Counted from the stretch's first letter, positions 9,084-17,536 are shown. The stretch is 60,122 nucleotides of DNA from Vulcanimicrobiota bacterium (GCA_013290125.1 JABCYQ010000018.1:1-60122), one strand, 5' to 3'. Numbers and translations: made by a program. Notes: a model not told the origin generated them from the sequence alone.

Positions 9084-9177
9084 GTAGGGGCCGATTTTGT
9101 TTCGGCCCCGGTTTTGAAGGGGCCGATTTTATATCGGCCCGGTTTTGAAGGGGCCGATTTTATATCGGCCCGGTTTT
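9084..9177. repeat. Tandem array of 31-base REP units
   Basis: A diverged first arm (9084-9109, GTAGGGGCCGATT...) is followed by perfect 31-base units starting GGTTTTGAAGGGGCCGATTT. Copies are at 9110-9140, 9141-9171 and 9172-9202; the third overlaps the left arm of REPIN 2. There are no unique spacers, so it is a plain tandem array. Confidence 0.92.
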
Positions 9178-9243
9178 GAAGGGGCCGATTTTATATCGGC
9201 CCACGTTTTATCGGCCGGGGCCGACGTAAAGTCGGCCCTTCAG
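9178..9243. repeat. REPIN-like element 2
   Basis: The left arm (9178-9202) starts GAAGGGGCCGATT and ends ATCGGCCC. The 15-base spacer is ACGTTTTATCGGCCG (9203-9217). The inverted right arm (9218-9243) ends GGCCCTTCAG. It sits between convergent genes, the glycosyltransferase and a lipoprotein. Confidence 0.88.
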
Positions 9244-9250
9244 TCATTCC

Positions 9251-10192
9251 TTACGGCGTGTGCAGAGCGCAGGCGCCGATCTTGTTGCTCCATAGCGGCT
9301 GGACGGCGAACGAAGATCCGTTCAGCGTGATGTCGGCGAGATTCTGCCACGCGCACGCGTCACCGATCTCACCAAGCGTGTTGCTGTACCATGCCGTGTT
9401 GAGGTTGACTTTCGGATCCGTCTGGCTCTCGGCTTCCTCATGGCCAGCGACGATGCTGACGCCATCAAGGAGGCCGGGCGCGCCCGGGTTGACGCTGTTC
9501 TCACCACAGCTGCCGCCGGCGTCGGTCATGTACGGCAGATTGGTGTATGAGATCTCGCCGCCGCCCGACGTCGTCGGGCTGTGATACGCGCAGAATGTAG
9601 AGCCGAAGCCGGCCGAGTTGTGAAGGTGCGGCGTCGCTACGACGTAGTTGCCGTCGACGTTGTAGCCGAAATGCGCTTCGCCCTTTGCGGCTTCCGCCTG
9701 GATCTGCGCGTCGGTCGGCGACGTCGGCACGGCCGAGGCATCGACCCACGTGCCCGCGAGCTGACCAGTCCTGTTATGGATGTTGAACTTGGAGCTGCCG
9801 ACTTTGTCATAGTACTGCGAATCGGTGTTCAGCCACGGGCTCCCGCCGATGCCGGTCAAGAATGCCGTCAGGTAGGCCTTCTCGTGCGACGGATCCGCGC
9901 TTGCCTTCTGGAATCCCCAGTAGATGACGTAGATGTGCGGCCGGCGCTCGATCGGACCGCCGAAGTATCGAAGGTTGCTCGGGTTGGCGTCGGGCCGGGC
10001 AGAATCCATGGTGCGCATGATGTGCACGCGCGCGGGGTCGATGCCTGCCGCCAACATCGCGCTGTCGCTCCGGACGATCGACTGCGGACTGACCGGGCTC
10101 TGCGGTCCCGGCAGCGAGCTGCCCGCACCACTGCAAGCCGTTAGCGCTGCCGCCGTCAGGCCGATTGCCGCCAATTTCAAAGACTGGTGCAT
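9251..10192 (-). CDS. Secreted lipoprotein resembling plant EXORDIUM/PHI-1 proteins
   Basis: The product has 313 residues. A lipobox LTAC ends the signal peptide (cysteine about 20). From about 85 the sequence reads RPHIYVIYWGFQ. Near the C-terminus, SIVAGHEEAESQTDP is followed by an AWY and GEIGDACAW. This resembles the EXORDIUM/PHI-1 family block (VIAHELAEVATNP, AWY, EIADLCE) and related bacterial exported proteins with an HExxE-like motif. The catalytic role is unproven; the H-E-x-x-E may bind metal. Conserved-looking cysteines (FCAYH, GSCGEN, DACAW, ACALH) suggest disulfides. The function is inferred only at fold level. Confidence 0.6.
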   Translation of the reverse strand: MHQSLKLAAIGLTAAALTACSGAGSSLPGPQSPVSPQSIVRSDSAMLAAGIDPARVHIMRTMDSARPDANPSNLRYFGGPIERRPHIYVIYWGFQKASADPSHEKAYLTAFLTGIGGSPWLNTDSQYYDKVGSSKFNIHNRTGQLAGTWVDASAVPTSPTDAQIQAEAAKGEAHFGYNVDGNYVVATPHLHNSAGFGSTFCAYHSPTTSGGGEISYTNLPYMTDAGGSCGENSVNPGAPGLLDGVSIVAGHEEAESQTDPKVNLNTAWYSNTLGEIGDACAWQNLADITLNGSSFAVQPLWSNKIGACALHTP

Positions 10193-10266
10193 GCTACGAA
10201 GTATCCTCCTCCACGATATGGGTGGATTGGCTTCACATAAAGAGCGAGCCGTACACGTGCGCCCTT

Positions 10267-10289
10267 AGGGGTCTCCTAATACGACCCCT
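10267..10289. promoter_or_regulatory. Inverted repeat in the leader of the lipoprotein gene
   Basis: AGGGGTC (10267-10273) and GACCCCT (10283-10289) form a perfect 7-base stem around a 9-base loop, about 75 bases upstream of the minus-strand lipoprotein start. GAGAC just outside (10291-10295) could pair instead with GTCTC in the stem. It may be an operator or a leader hairpin; there is no T run, so it is not a clear terminator. Confidence 0.3.
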
Positions 10290-10367
10290 TGAGACTCTCG
10301 AATGCATATGCGATACGAGATGATGTGACGATTCGCACAATCAATCGATCGTCTAGACGTCTCATCG

Positions 10368-10405
10368 CATAAAAAACGGGGCCGACGAGAAATCGTCGGC
10401 CCCGT
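10368..10405 (-). terminator. Rho-independent terminator built on a REP-like palindrome
   Basis: On the minus strand, the stem ACGGGGCCGACGA, loop TTTC, TCGTCGGCCCCGT (10405-10376) is followed by six T. It lies 30 bases after the stop of the beta-propeller lipoprotein gene. The stem core GGGGCCGAC is the same as that of the dispersed repeats in this window, so a repeat copy may have become the terminator. Confidence 0.85.
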
Positions 10406-10434
10406 TCCTTACCAGATCGGTGAAGGGCTTCTCT

Positions 10435-11490
10435 TTAGAGAGGCGCTCCAGGATCGGTCGCGACGCCGAACGGCGGGCTCGATGAGCCGAGACCGGTCGA
10501 GATCGTGTTGACTTCAACGCCGCCCGGATACGTGTATTCGTGGACGACGCCGAAGACCGCGTCTGAGACGTAGACGTGCCGCTCATTGCGCACGAGCGCA
10601 ACGCCGAGCGGATCGCCGTTGTCAGATGCGAACGTGAACGACGGTGTGCCTGACGGCAGCTCGTAGATTCCCGCGAACGGGCCGAGCTGGTCGAGCCCAA
10701 GCAGATCCTGCGTGTTATCGAACTGCAGGCCGCCGGGGAATCCCGTCGTGACGCTTGTCAGATGTGCCGTGCCGCTGCCCGGATAGTACTTGACCATCGC
10801 GCCGAGGCCGGTGTTCAGGTCGATGTAGTTGACATACAGCGTGCTGCTGTCATTGAGGCCGTCGAACAGCACTTTCAAGTTGTTCGGCACTGTCAGCATG
10901 GACGTCGGGCTGTTGGCGCCCGGCGCATACACGGACACTGAACCGGCGATGGCGTTCACGTCGAAGATGTTCGACGCGTAAACCGTGCCATCCGAATCAA
11001 CCGCCACGTCGACCGGGAACTGGTTCGGGTCGGCTAGCGTGCGGAACGGGTTCAGGTGGCCCTTGTGGAACACCAGGACGTTGTTGGCGCCAGTATTGGC
11101 GACATAGAGATCGCCGTTGGCTGTCGTGGTCATGCCTTGCGGATTGATCACGCCGTTGACGATCGTGCCGACCGGGCTCTGGCCCGTGCCGGTCTGCCGG
11201 TAGACCTGGATGTCACTGGTGAAGAACTGCGAGACGTACAGGAAAGCATCGCCTGCTCCGACATCCTTGGACATCCATCCCTTGGGTTGCACCGTCGACG
11301 GATGAACGAGAGCCAACTTGGCCGGGTTCATCACTGACGGAACGCGCGACATCGACATCGGGCTGACATGCTGTCCGGACGGCTGACTGCCGGCGATCGG
11401 ATTGACCGCTGACGTGCCACCCGAGCAGCCGGCCAGCGCGGCGATCGCCGCGGCTGCGCCTAGCGCATAGAGCGGGGTAGGAATACGCAT
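10435..11490 (-). CDS. Secreted beta-propeller lipoprotein (NHL/SMP-30-like)
   Basis: The 351-residue protein has a signal peptide ending in lipobox LAGC (cysteine about 22). The mature chain has repeating blade-like segments (GDLYVANTGANNVLVF, GTVYASNIFDVNA, RHVYVSDAVFGVV), typical of YncE/NHL six-bladed propellers in exported proteins. Such domains usually bind ligands or proteins; no catalytic motif is seen. It ends in the terminator above. A second, longer propeller of the same style is at 42770-44305. Confidence 0.75.
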   Translation of the reverse strand: MRIPTPLYALGAAAAIAALAGCSGGTSAVNPIAGSQPSGQHVSPMSMSRVPSVMNPAKLALVHPSTVQPKGWMSKDVGAGDAFLYVSQFFTSDIQVYRQTGTGQSPVGTIVNGVINPQGMTTTANGDLYVANTGANNVLVFHKGHLNPFRTLADPNQFPVDVAVDSDGTVYASNIFDVNAIAGSVSVYAPGANSPTSMLTVPNNLKVLFDGLNDSSTLYVNYIDLNTGLGAMVKYYPGSGTAHLTSVTTGFPGGLQFDNTQDLLGLDQLGPFAGIYELPSGTPSFTFASDNGDPLGVALVRNERHVYVSDAVFGVVHEYTYPGGVEVNTISTGLGSSSPPFGVATDPGAPL

Positions 11491-11553
11491 TCAGTTTATC
11501 TCCTCGAAACGTTTCAGGTGATAGAGATGCGCCCACCGGGCGCGAGCGTATAC

Positions 11554-11582
11554 TGGGTATCGCCACCGGTCGGAGATGTCAA
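11554..11582 (-). promoter_or_regulatory. Possible promoter of the propeller lipoprotein gene
   Basis: A perfect -35 hexamer TTGACA (11582-11577, minus strand) lies about 90 bases upstream of the start. At 17-base spacing the -10 is TACCCA, which is poor, so this is only a candidate. Confidence 0.3.
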
Positions 11583-11587
11583 AAGTA

Positions 11588-11689
11588 TCGAGCAGCTTTT
11601 CCTCGACACTATAGGCATCTCGTGAGACGGTGGTCAGAAGCCGCCCTTCCCCGCAGGGATGGGAAAGCTTGCGCCAGCCTGCGCGTCGG
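11588..11689 (+). ncRNA. Candidate structured RNA in the gap upstream of whiA
   Basis: The 420-base stretch 11491-11913 has no convincing gene. On the plus strand it can fold in order. A hairpin TCGAG/CTCGA (11588-11606) comes first. A closing stem from GAGACG (about 11624) to CGTC...TCTC (about 11684-11694) then encloses two hairpins. One is AAGCCGCCCTTCCC (from 11638), loop CGCA, GGGATGGGAAAGCTT. The other is GCGC CAGCCT GCGC (11671-11684). A terminator follows immediately. No known riboswitch consensus (c-di-GMP-I, SAM, cobalamin, ydaO) fits by eye. The strand is assigned from the terminator's T run. Confidence 0.4.
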
Positions 11690-11743
11690 CTCTCATCTAA
11701 TCCTGTGCCAAAAGTGGCACTCCGCGATGATTAGAGCTTTTTT
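11689..11743 (+). terminator. Rho-independent terminator ending the candidate RNA
   Basis: The inner stem GTGCCA (11705-11710), loop AAAG, TGGCAC (11715-11720) is extended by CTAATC (11697-11702) pairing with GATTAG (11729-11734). GCTCT/AGAGC can pair outside. TTTTTT follows at 11738-11743. No plus-strand gene ends upstream within 2 kb, so the terminated transcript should start in the gap itself. Confidence 0.7.
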
Positions 11744-11913
11744 CCCAAATCGCTCACGCGCGCGCGAAAGTCCCATGTACCTTTGACTCAAGCGAACAGC
11801 CCGGTTGAAGTCCTTTGCCGCGCAGCGAGCTTCGGGTCGCGGCGCGGGAGCCGCCGGTCGGGAACGCCAAGGTCCGCGGCGCAATGGGATTCGTCCGCGA
11901 TCGGACCGCGCGC

Positions 11914-12786
11914 ATGAAGGTCTTTTCGGCCGACGCTAAAGACGAAATCGCTCGCGCGCCGTTTCGGCCCGATTGTTGTCCGCGCGCATTCCTCGCGGCA
12001 TTCGCCGCATTGGGGCGGCGCGATCTGCGAAGCACAAAAAGTGGTGAGGCCACCATTCGCGCGCCTCGGGTGTCGATTGCGCGCGCCGTGCTCAAAGCGG
12101 CTGCGCAAGTCCACATCCGGGCACACGCACAAGATCTTGACACGCGACGCGCGCGCGAAACGCATTCCGTCGCAGTCACGCTTGACGTGCAGACGTTGGC
12201 CAAGCGTATGCATCCGGCGCGCGCATGTTGCCGGCGCGCGTGGATCCGCGGCGCATTCCTCGCATGCGGATCGGTCGCAGATCCGACGCGCGGTTATCAC
12301 CTCGAGTTCAACGCGCGCGACGATGCCGCGGCGCGCGCGATCGCTGCGGGCTTAGCAGCCGTCGGCGTCGATGCGGGGATCTCTCGTCGCAGAAAAAAGC
12401 CGCTCGCATACGTGAAAGGCGGCCAAGCTGTCGCTGATCTCCTTGCGCAGATGGGCGCGACGCAGACCGTCCTCTCGTTGGACGACGTGCGCGCGCGGCG
12501 CGAGACGAAGAACAGCATCCGGCGCACGGTGAATAGCGAAGCCGCGAACGCCGCGCGCGCCGGAACCGCGTCGGCACGCCAGCTCGAAGCGGCCACGACG
12601 TTGCTTCATCCCGCTCGCGTGCATGTGCTTTCGGCGGCTCTTCGAGAAGCCGCGCGATTGCGTCATGCGCATCCCGACCTGACCTTGAGCGAACTCGGGC
12701 GCCGCGCGCGGCCGGTTGTGACGAAATCCTCGATGGCCTATCGCCTGCGCGAGATCGAGCGCCTGGCCCACTCCCGCCGCCGTTGA
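11914..12786 (+). CDS. whiA: WhiA, DNA-binding protein (sporulation/cell-division regulator family)
   Basis: WhiA family proteins combine a LAGLIDADG-like N-terminal domain with a C-terminal HTH and influence cell division and carbon metabolism. The N-terminus MKVFSADAKDEIARAPF then DCC matches the family start (FSxxxKxEL...CC). The C-terminus (REAARLRHAHPDLTLSELG, then TKSSMAYRLREIE) matches the WhiA HTH. With ATG 11914 it has 290 residues, slightly short for the family; an in-frame ATG at 11884 and TTG at 11815 would add non-family residues. It is followed by gap-pgk-tpiA, as in Actinobacteria. Confidence 0.88.
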   Translation: MKVFSADAKDEIARAPFRPDCCPRAFLAAFAALGRRDLRSTKSGEATIRAPRVSIARAVLKAAAQVHIRAHAQDLDTRRARETHSVAVTLDVQTLAKRMHPARACCRRAWIRGAFLACGSVADPTRGYHLEFNARDDAAARAIAAGLAAVGVDAGISRRRKKPLAYVKGGQAVADLLAQMGATQTVLSLDDVRARRETKNSIRRTVNSEAANAARAGTASARQLEAATTLLHPARVHVLSAALREAARLRHAHPDLTLSELGRRARPVVTKSSMAYRLREIERLAHSRRR

Positions 12787-12814
12787 AGAGGCCGACATAA
12801 AGTCGCCCCTTCAT
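12785..12814. repeat. Degenerate solo REP copy after whiA
   Basis: The sequence GAAGAGGCCGACATAAAGTC then GCCCCTTCAT is a single REP palindrome with one mismatch and one base lost. It overlaps the last two bases of the whiA stop codon. It lies between whiA and gap. Confidence 0.75.
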
Positions 12815-12941
12815 TCGACAAACGTCGGCGGGCAACTGGGAAGCGGATAGAGCCGTGCAGGTTCGGCGCCGTCAAGACGGATAAAACGTCGGTACATAAG
12901 GCCGGTGCGAATCGCAGACGGCCAGTTTGGAGGACTCGCTC

Positions 12942-13955
12942 GTGCCATTTCGCATCGCCATCAACGGGTTCGGTCGAATCGGCCGCCAGGGCTTCCGCGC
13001 TCTGATGGAACGCCATCCGGAGATCGACGTCGTCGCCGTCAACGATCTCGGCGACGCCAACACCGCGACGCACCTCTTCAAGTACGACTCCACGTACGGC
13101 CGGTTTCCCGGAACGGTGACGCATACGAGCGACTCGTTCACCATCAACGGCAAGACGGTCCGACTCGTGCAAGAGCGCGATCCCGCGAAGCTCCCCTGGC
13201 GCGAGTTGAACGTCGATCTCGTGATCGAGTCCACCGGCTTTTTCACCGATGCCGCCAAAGCGCGGGCGCACATCGAAGCCGGTGCGAAGCGCGTCATCAT
13301 CTCGGCGCCGGCGAAGAACGAAGATATCACGATCGTGCTCGGCGTCAACGAAGACAAATTCGATCCGGCCAAGCATTTCATCATATCAAACGCCTCGTGC
13401 ACCACGAACTGTCTTGCGCCGCCCACGAAAGTACTGCTGGACGAACTGGGCATAGTCAAAGGCACGATGACGACGATACACTCGTACACAAACGATCAAC
13501 GACTTCTCGATTTCCCGCACGAAGATCTGCGCCGCGCCCGCGCGGCTGCGCTCAACATCATCCCGACGACGACCGGCGCGGCCAAGGCCATCTATCTCGT
13601 CATACCGGAGATGAAGGGCAAACTCGACGGATTCTCGCTGCGCGTTCCCACGCCGACCGTCTCGGTCGTGGACCTCGTCGTGGAGACTGAGAAATCGTCG
13701 ACCAAGGACGATGTCAATGCGCTGATGCGCAAGTGGTCTGAGTCCGCGCGCATGAAAGGCATCCTCGGAGTCACCGACGAGCCGCTCGTCTCGACGGATT
13801 TCCGCGGCGATTCGCGGTCATCGATCGTCGACTCGCTCTGCACGATGGTGGTCGGGGGAAATCTCGTGAAGGTCATCGCGTGGTACGACAACGAGTGGGG
13901 CTACTCGTCGCGGATCGCCGACCTCACGGACTACGTCCTGAAGAAATCCGCGTAG
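12942..13955 (+). CDS. gap: Glyceraldehyde-3-phosphate dehydrogenase (type I)
   Basis: This is the glycolytic NAD-dependent GAPDH, converting glyceraldehyde 3-phosphate to 1,3-bisphosphoglycerate. The 337 residues include the Rossmann start [15 protein letters not shown], the catalytic cysteine in SNASCTTNC, and HSYTNDQ followed by the conserved [19 protein letters not shown]. The GTG at 12942 is preferred because GGAGG (12929-12933) lies 8 bases upstream; a TTG at 12927 overlaps that site. pgk starts 4 bases after its stop. Confidence 0.97.
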   Translation: MPFRIAINGFGRIGRQGFRALMERHPEIDVVAVNDLGDANTATHLFKYDSTYGRFPGTVTHTSDSFTINGKTVRLVQERDPAKLPWRELNVDLVIESTGFFTDAAKARAHIEAGAKRVIISAPAKNEDITIVLGVNEDKFDPAKHFIISNASCTTNCLAPPTKVLLDELGIVKGTMTTIHSYTNDQRLLDFPHEDLRRARAAALNIIPTTTGAAKAIYLVIPEMKGKLDGFSLRVPTPTVSVVDLVVETEKSSTKDDVNALMRKWSESARMKGILGVTDEPLVSTDFRGDSRSSIVDSLCTMVVGGNLVKVIAWYDNEWGYSSRIADLTDYVLKKSA

Positions 13956-13959
13956 CGGC

Positions 13960-15153
13960 ATGGCCGCACGTTACCTAGCCGACGCGGACGTCAGCGGCAA
14001 GCGCGTCCTCGTCCGCGAGGACCTCAACGTGCCGCTCGAAGGCGGCCGCATCACGGACGACACACGCATCGTCGCCGCCGCTCCCACGCTGCGCGCGTTG
14101 AGCGATCGCGGCGCGAAGGTGATCGTGCTCTCCCACCTCGGCAGGCCGGATGGAATTGTCGTGGAGTCGCTCCGGCTCGCACCGGTCGCAACGTGCTTGG
14201 CCGAGGTGCTCGGACGGCCGGTGCTCACCGCGCCGGATTGCATCGGTCCGCAAGCGCAGGCCGCGGTGGACGCCCTGCATGACGGCGACATCCTGCTGCT
14301 CGAAAACGTCCGCTTTCATAAGGAAGAAGAAAAAAACGATCCGGGCTTTGCGCGCGCACTCGCACAGCTCGGCGACCTGTACGTGAACGACGCGTTCGGC
14401 ACGGCTCACCGCGCGCACGCTTCGACGACCGGCATCGCGTCGTATCTGCCTTCGTATATGGGACCGCTGATGGCACGCGAGCTCGAGGTCCTCGATGCGA
14501 TCCTCTCGGATCCGCATCGCCCGTTCGTCGCGGTGCTCGGCGGGGCGAAAGTATCGGACAAGATCGGCGTGATCGAGCGGCTGTTGGAGCTCTGCGATCA
14601 GATCGTGGTCGGCGGCGGCATGGCCAACACATTGCTGGCAGCGGAAGGCATCGACGTCGGAAAATCGCTGCGCGATCCCGATCTCGAGCCGGCACGACAC
14701 GTCTTCGCGAAGATTCACGAAGGCCACGTGCGGGCGCATCTGCATCTGCCGAACGATGCCGTCGTTGCCAAGGAGCTCAAAGAGGGCGTCGACACGCGTT
14801 TCGTCGACGTCAAACACGTGGCGCCCGACGAAATGATCCTCGACATCGGTCCGGGCACGGCCGAGCATTTTCGCGGCACGATCTTGCACGCCAAGACAGT
14901 GCTCTGGAACGGTCCGATGGGCGTGTTCGAAAACGACGCGTTCGCGGCCGGTACCGAAGCGGTCGGCCAGGCGATCGTGGATTCGGGGGCGATGTCCGTC
15001 GTCGGTGGTGGCGACTCCGCCGCCGCCGCGCATAAACTTGGCTTTGCCGCGAAGATGTCGCACATCTCGACGGGCGGCGGCGCGACGCTCGAGTATCTCG
15101 AAGGCAAAGAATTGCCGGGCGTGGCCGCGTTGCGTCAGGCACCGCCGGCGTGA
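13960..15153 (+). CDS. pgk: Phosphoglycerate kinase
   Basis: Pgk makes ATP and 3-phosphoglycerate from 1,3-bisphosphoglycerate. The 397 residues are the normal length. Motifs include RVLVREDLNVPLEGG at the N-terminus, LSHLGRPDG, the hinge-region LGGAKVSDKIGVIE, and the nucleotide-binding WNGPMGVFE and VVGGGDSAAAAHKLG. It is the second gene of the gap-pgk-tpiA-gpmI operon. Its TGA overlaps the tpiA GTG (GTGA), implying coupled translation. Confidence 0.97.
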   Translation: MAARYLADADVSGKRVLVREDLNVPLEGGRITDDTRIVAAAPTLRALSDRGAKVIVLSHLGRPDGIVVESLRLAPVATCLAEVLGRPVLTAPDCIGPQAQAAVDALHDGDILLLENVRFHKEEEKNDPGFARALAQLGDLYVNDAFGTAHRAHASTTGIASYLPSYMGPLMARELEVLDAILSDPHRPFVAVLGGAKVSDKIGVIERLLELCDQIVVGGGMANTLLAAEGIDVGKSLRDPDLEPARHVFAKIHEGHVRAHLHLPNDAVVAKELKEGVDTRFVDVKHVAPDEMILDIGPGTAEHFRGTILHAKTVLWNGPMGVFENDAFAAGTEAVGQAIVDSGAMSVVGGGDSAAAAHKLGFAAKMSHISTGGGATLEYLEGKELPGVAALRQAPPA

Positions 15154-15905
15154 GCTCGCGCCGACCGCTTTACGCCGCAAACTGGAAGATGTTCAAGTCG
15201 CCGCTTGAGACGCGCGAATACGTCGAAGCGTTCGCGCCCGAAGCCGCCGCGCTGACCGAGCGGACCGACATCGTGCTCTGCGCGCCCTTCACCGATCTAA
15301 CCGCGCTCGTCGATTCGCTCTCCGGCTCGCGGATCGGCGCCGGTGCGCAGGACTGTTATTGGACGCCCGAAGGCGCTTTCACCGGCGAGGTCAGCGCTTC
15401 GATGATCGCGGGGATCGGCTGCCGTTATTGCATCGTCGGACACTCCGAACGCCGGCAGCAGTTCTGCGAAACCGATGCGATGGTCGCGAAGAAAGTAAAT
15501 GCGTTGATAGCGGAGGGCGTCACGCCGATCGTCTGCGTCGGCGAGTCGCTGGAGGAGCATAAAGCGGGCGCGACGCTGCAACGCGTGATGCAGCAGGTTT
15601 CGGATGGTGTCGGTCACCTTACCGATGACCAACGGGCCGCCATTGTCATCGCGTACGAGCCTATCTGGGCCATCGGGACCGGCCTTGCAGACACGCCCGA
15701 AAATGCAAACCGAACTATCGCGCTTATCCGCCAGACGGCCGGCGGTCTTGACGACGCCCGAATTTTGTACGGCGGTTCGATGAAAGCGGAGAACGCTATG
15801 GCGTTGTGCCAGGAGCCCGATATCGACGGCGGCTTGGTGGGTTCGGCAAGCCTGCATCCGGCGGCGTTCCTCACGCTGATCAAGAGCGGTCTCGGCGATG
15901 CCTAG
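15150..15905 (+). CDS. tpiA: Triose-phosphate isomerase
   Basis: TpiA interconverts dihydroxyacetone phosphate and glyceraldehyde 3-phosphate. The 251-residue TIM barrel shows NWKMFKS (substrate Lys), the catalytic His in IVGHSERRQ, the catalytic Glu in AYEPIWAIGTG, and the phosphate-binding YGGSMKAENA. GTG start overlaps the pgk stop, and its own end overlaps gpmI by 8 bases. Confidence 0.97.
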   Translation: MSSRRPLYAANWKMFKSPLETREYVEAFAPEAAALTERTDIVLCAPFTDLTALVDSLSGSRIGAGAQDCYWTPEGAFTGEVSASMIAGIGCRYCIVGHSERRQQFCETDAMVAKKVNALIAEGVTPIVCVGESLEEHKAGATLQRVMQQVSDGVGHLTDDQRAAIVIAYEPIWAIGTGLADTPENANRTIALIRQTAGGLDDARILYGGSMKAENAMALCQEPDIDGGLVGSASLHPAAFLTLIKSGLGDA

Positions 15906-17430
15906 ACGCCCGGTCGTGCTCTGCATCCTCGACGGCTTCGGGTGTTCAAAAGAGGTGCGCGGCAACGCGATCGCCGCCGCCGACATGCCGAACTGGCGCA
16001 CGCTCGCCGCGAATAATCCTTATACGGAGCTCGGCGCGGCCGAAGAAGCAGTTGGCCTGCCGCACGAACAGCAGGGGAACAGCGAAGTCGGCCACTTGAA
16101 TCTCGGCGCGGGGCGTGTCGTGCTCCAGAGCGTGACGCGAATCGACGATGCGATCGCGCGCGGAACTTTCGCTTCGAATCCCGTTTTGCAAGGATGTTTC
16201 GCGCACGTCAGGCGGACGGGCGGCGCGCTGCATCTCCTTGGTCTCGTCTCACCGGGGGGCGTCCACTCGTCCATGCGGCATTTGTACGCGACCATGGATG
16301 CGGCGAAAGCGGTCGGAGTGCCCGTCAAGATCGCCGCGTTTCTCGATGGAAGAGACACGCCGCCGCGAAGTGCGGGCGAATACTTGCGCGAGCTCGAGAC
16401 CGCCTGCGCGGCCAACGGCAACGCATCGATTTCGATGATCTGCGGCCGTTTCTTCGCCATGGACAGGGACAAACGGTGGGAGCGGACGCAGCGGGCGTAC
16501 GACGCGCTCGTAGGCGGCGTCGCTTTAACCGCTCCATCCGCCTTGTCGGGATTGGAGGCTGCGTACGCGCGCGGCGAAGACGATGAATTCGTGCAGCCGA
16601 CGATTTGTTCGTTGACGGCAGCCCCGATCGTAGTGGACGGCGATGCGTGTTTCTTCTTCAACTTCCGGCCCGATCGCGCGCGCCAGTTGACGCGCGCGTT
16701 TTCGGATCCGGCGTTTGCGGAATTCCCGGTCAAGCGATTCAACGATCTCATGTTCGCGATCATGACTTTGTACGATGCGTCGTTTTCGAATCCGGTCATG
16801 TTCGGGAAAATCTTCGAGAAAGAGACACTGGGCGAGATCGTGTCCGGGGCCGGTCTGCGCCAACTGCGGCTCGCCGAGACCGAGAAATACGCGCACGTCA
16901 CGTACTTCTTCAGCGGTGGGCGCGAGGAACCGTTTCCTGGCGAGGATCGCGAGCTCGTGCCGTCGGCACGAGAGGTCGGTACGTACGATCATCTGCCGGC
17001 GATGCGCGCGAGAGAGATCACGGAAAAAGCCGTAGCGGCGATCCGATCGGACAAGTACGCGCTCATCGTGATGAACTTCGCGAATCCTGACATGGTTGGG
17101 CACACGGGCAAGTGGGGGCCGATCGTCGAGGCGCTTCATGTGGTAGATGAGTGTCTCGGGAAGGTCGTAGCTGCGGCACGCGATTCCGAGGCGATACTTA
17201 TCGTGACTGCCGATCACGGCAACGCCGAGGCAAAGATCGATCTTGCGACCGGCACGGAATTGACGGCGCATACCACCAACGTCGTGCCGCTCGTCATAGC
17301 CGGTGCGCCGGGCGTGACCCGGCTGCGAGATGGCGGGCGGCTGTGCGACGTCGCGCCGACCATTTGCGCGCTCATGGATCTTCCTCAACCCGCGGCGATG
17401 ACGTGCCATTCATTGCTTCTCCCTGACTGA
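15898..17430 (+). CDS. gpmI: 2,3-bisphosphoglycerate-independent phosphoglycerate mutase
   Basis: GpmI interconverts 3- and 2-phosphoglycerate using two Mn ions and a phosphoserine. The 510 residues have the N-terminal ILDGFGC metal motif, the catalytic serine in GNSEVGHLNLGAGR, FLDGRDTPPRS, and the C-terminal ADHGNAE. Length is normal. The start lies within tpiA. With eno at 46549 the window has the whole triose-to-phosphoenolpyruvate route. Confidence 0.97.
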   Translation: MPRRPVVLCILDGFGCSKEVRGNAIAAADMPNWRTLAANNPYTELGAAEEAVGLPHEQQGNSEVGHLNLGAGRVVLQSVTRIDDAIARGTFASNPVLQGCFAHVRRTGGALHLLGLVSPGGVHSSMRHLYATMDAAKAVGVPVKIAAFLDGRDTPPRSAGEYLRELETACAANGNASISMICGRFFAMDRDKRWERTQRAYDALVGGVALTAPSALSGLEAAYARGEDDEFVQPTICSLTAAPIVVDGDACFFFNFRPDRARQLTRAFSDPAFAEFPVKRFNDLMFAIMTLYDASFSNPVMFGKIFEKETLGEIVSGAGLRQLRLAETEKYAHVTYFFSGGREEPFPGEDRELVPSAREVGTYDHLPAMRAREITEKAVAAIRSDKYALIVMNFANPDMVGHTGKWGPIVEALHVVDECLGKVVAAARDSEAILIVTADHGNAEAKIDLATGTELTAHTTNVVPLVIAGAPGVTRLRDGGRLCDVAPTICALMDLPQPAAMTCHSLLLPD

Positions 17431-17450
17431 CGAGGCCGAAACCTCAATCT

Positions 17451-17475
17451 GAAGGGGCCGACTTTATGTCGGCCC
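17451..17475. repeat. Solo REP arm after the glycolytic operon
   Basis: A single 25-base copy, GAAGGGGCCGAC then TTTATGTCGGCCC, matches the left arm of REPIN 1 exactly. It lies 20 bases after the gpmI stop. Confidence 0.88.
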
Positions 17476-17536
17476 TCGATTCTGGTGTTCACAACTTAGC
17501 CGCATTTGCGCGGTAACACAGCCACTTTCCCGACGT

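Noticed and set aside
9110-9202. CRISPR-like array of 31-base repeats
   Set aside because: Units are directly tandem with no unique spacers and are themselves palindromic REP copies; no cas genes nearby.
11588-11700. c-di-GMP, SAM or cobalamin riboswitch in the whiA leader
   Set aside because: None of the conserved loops of these classes is present; reported only as an unassigned structured RNA.
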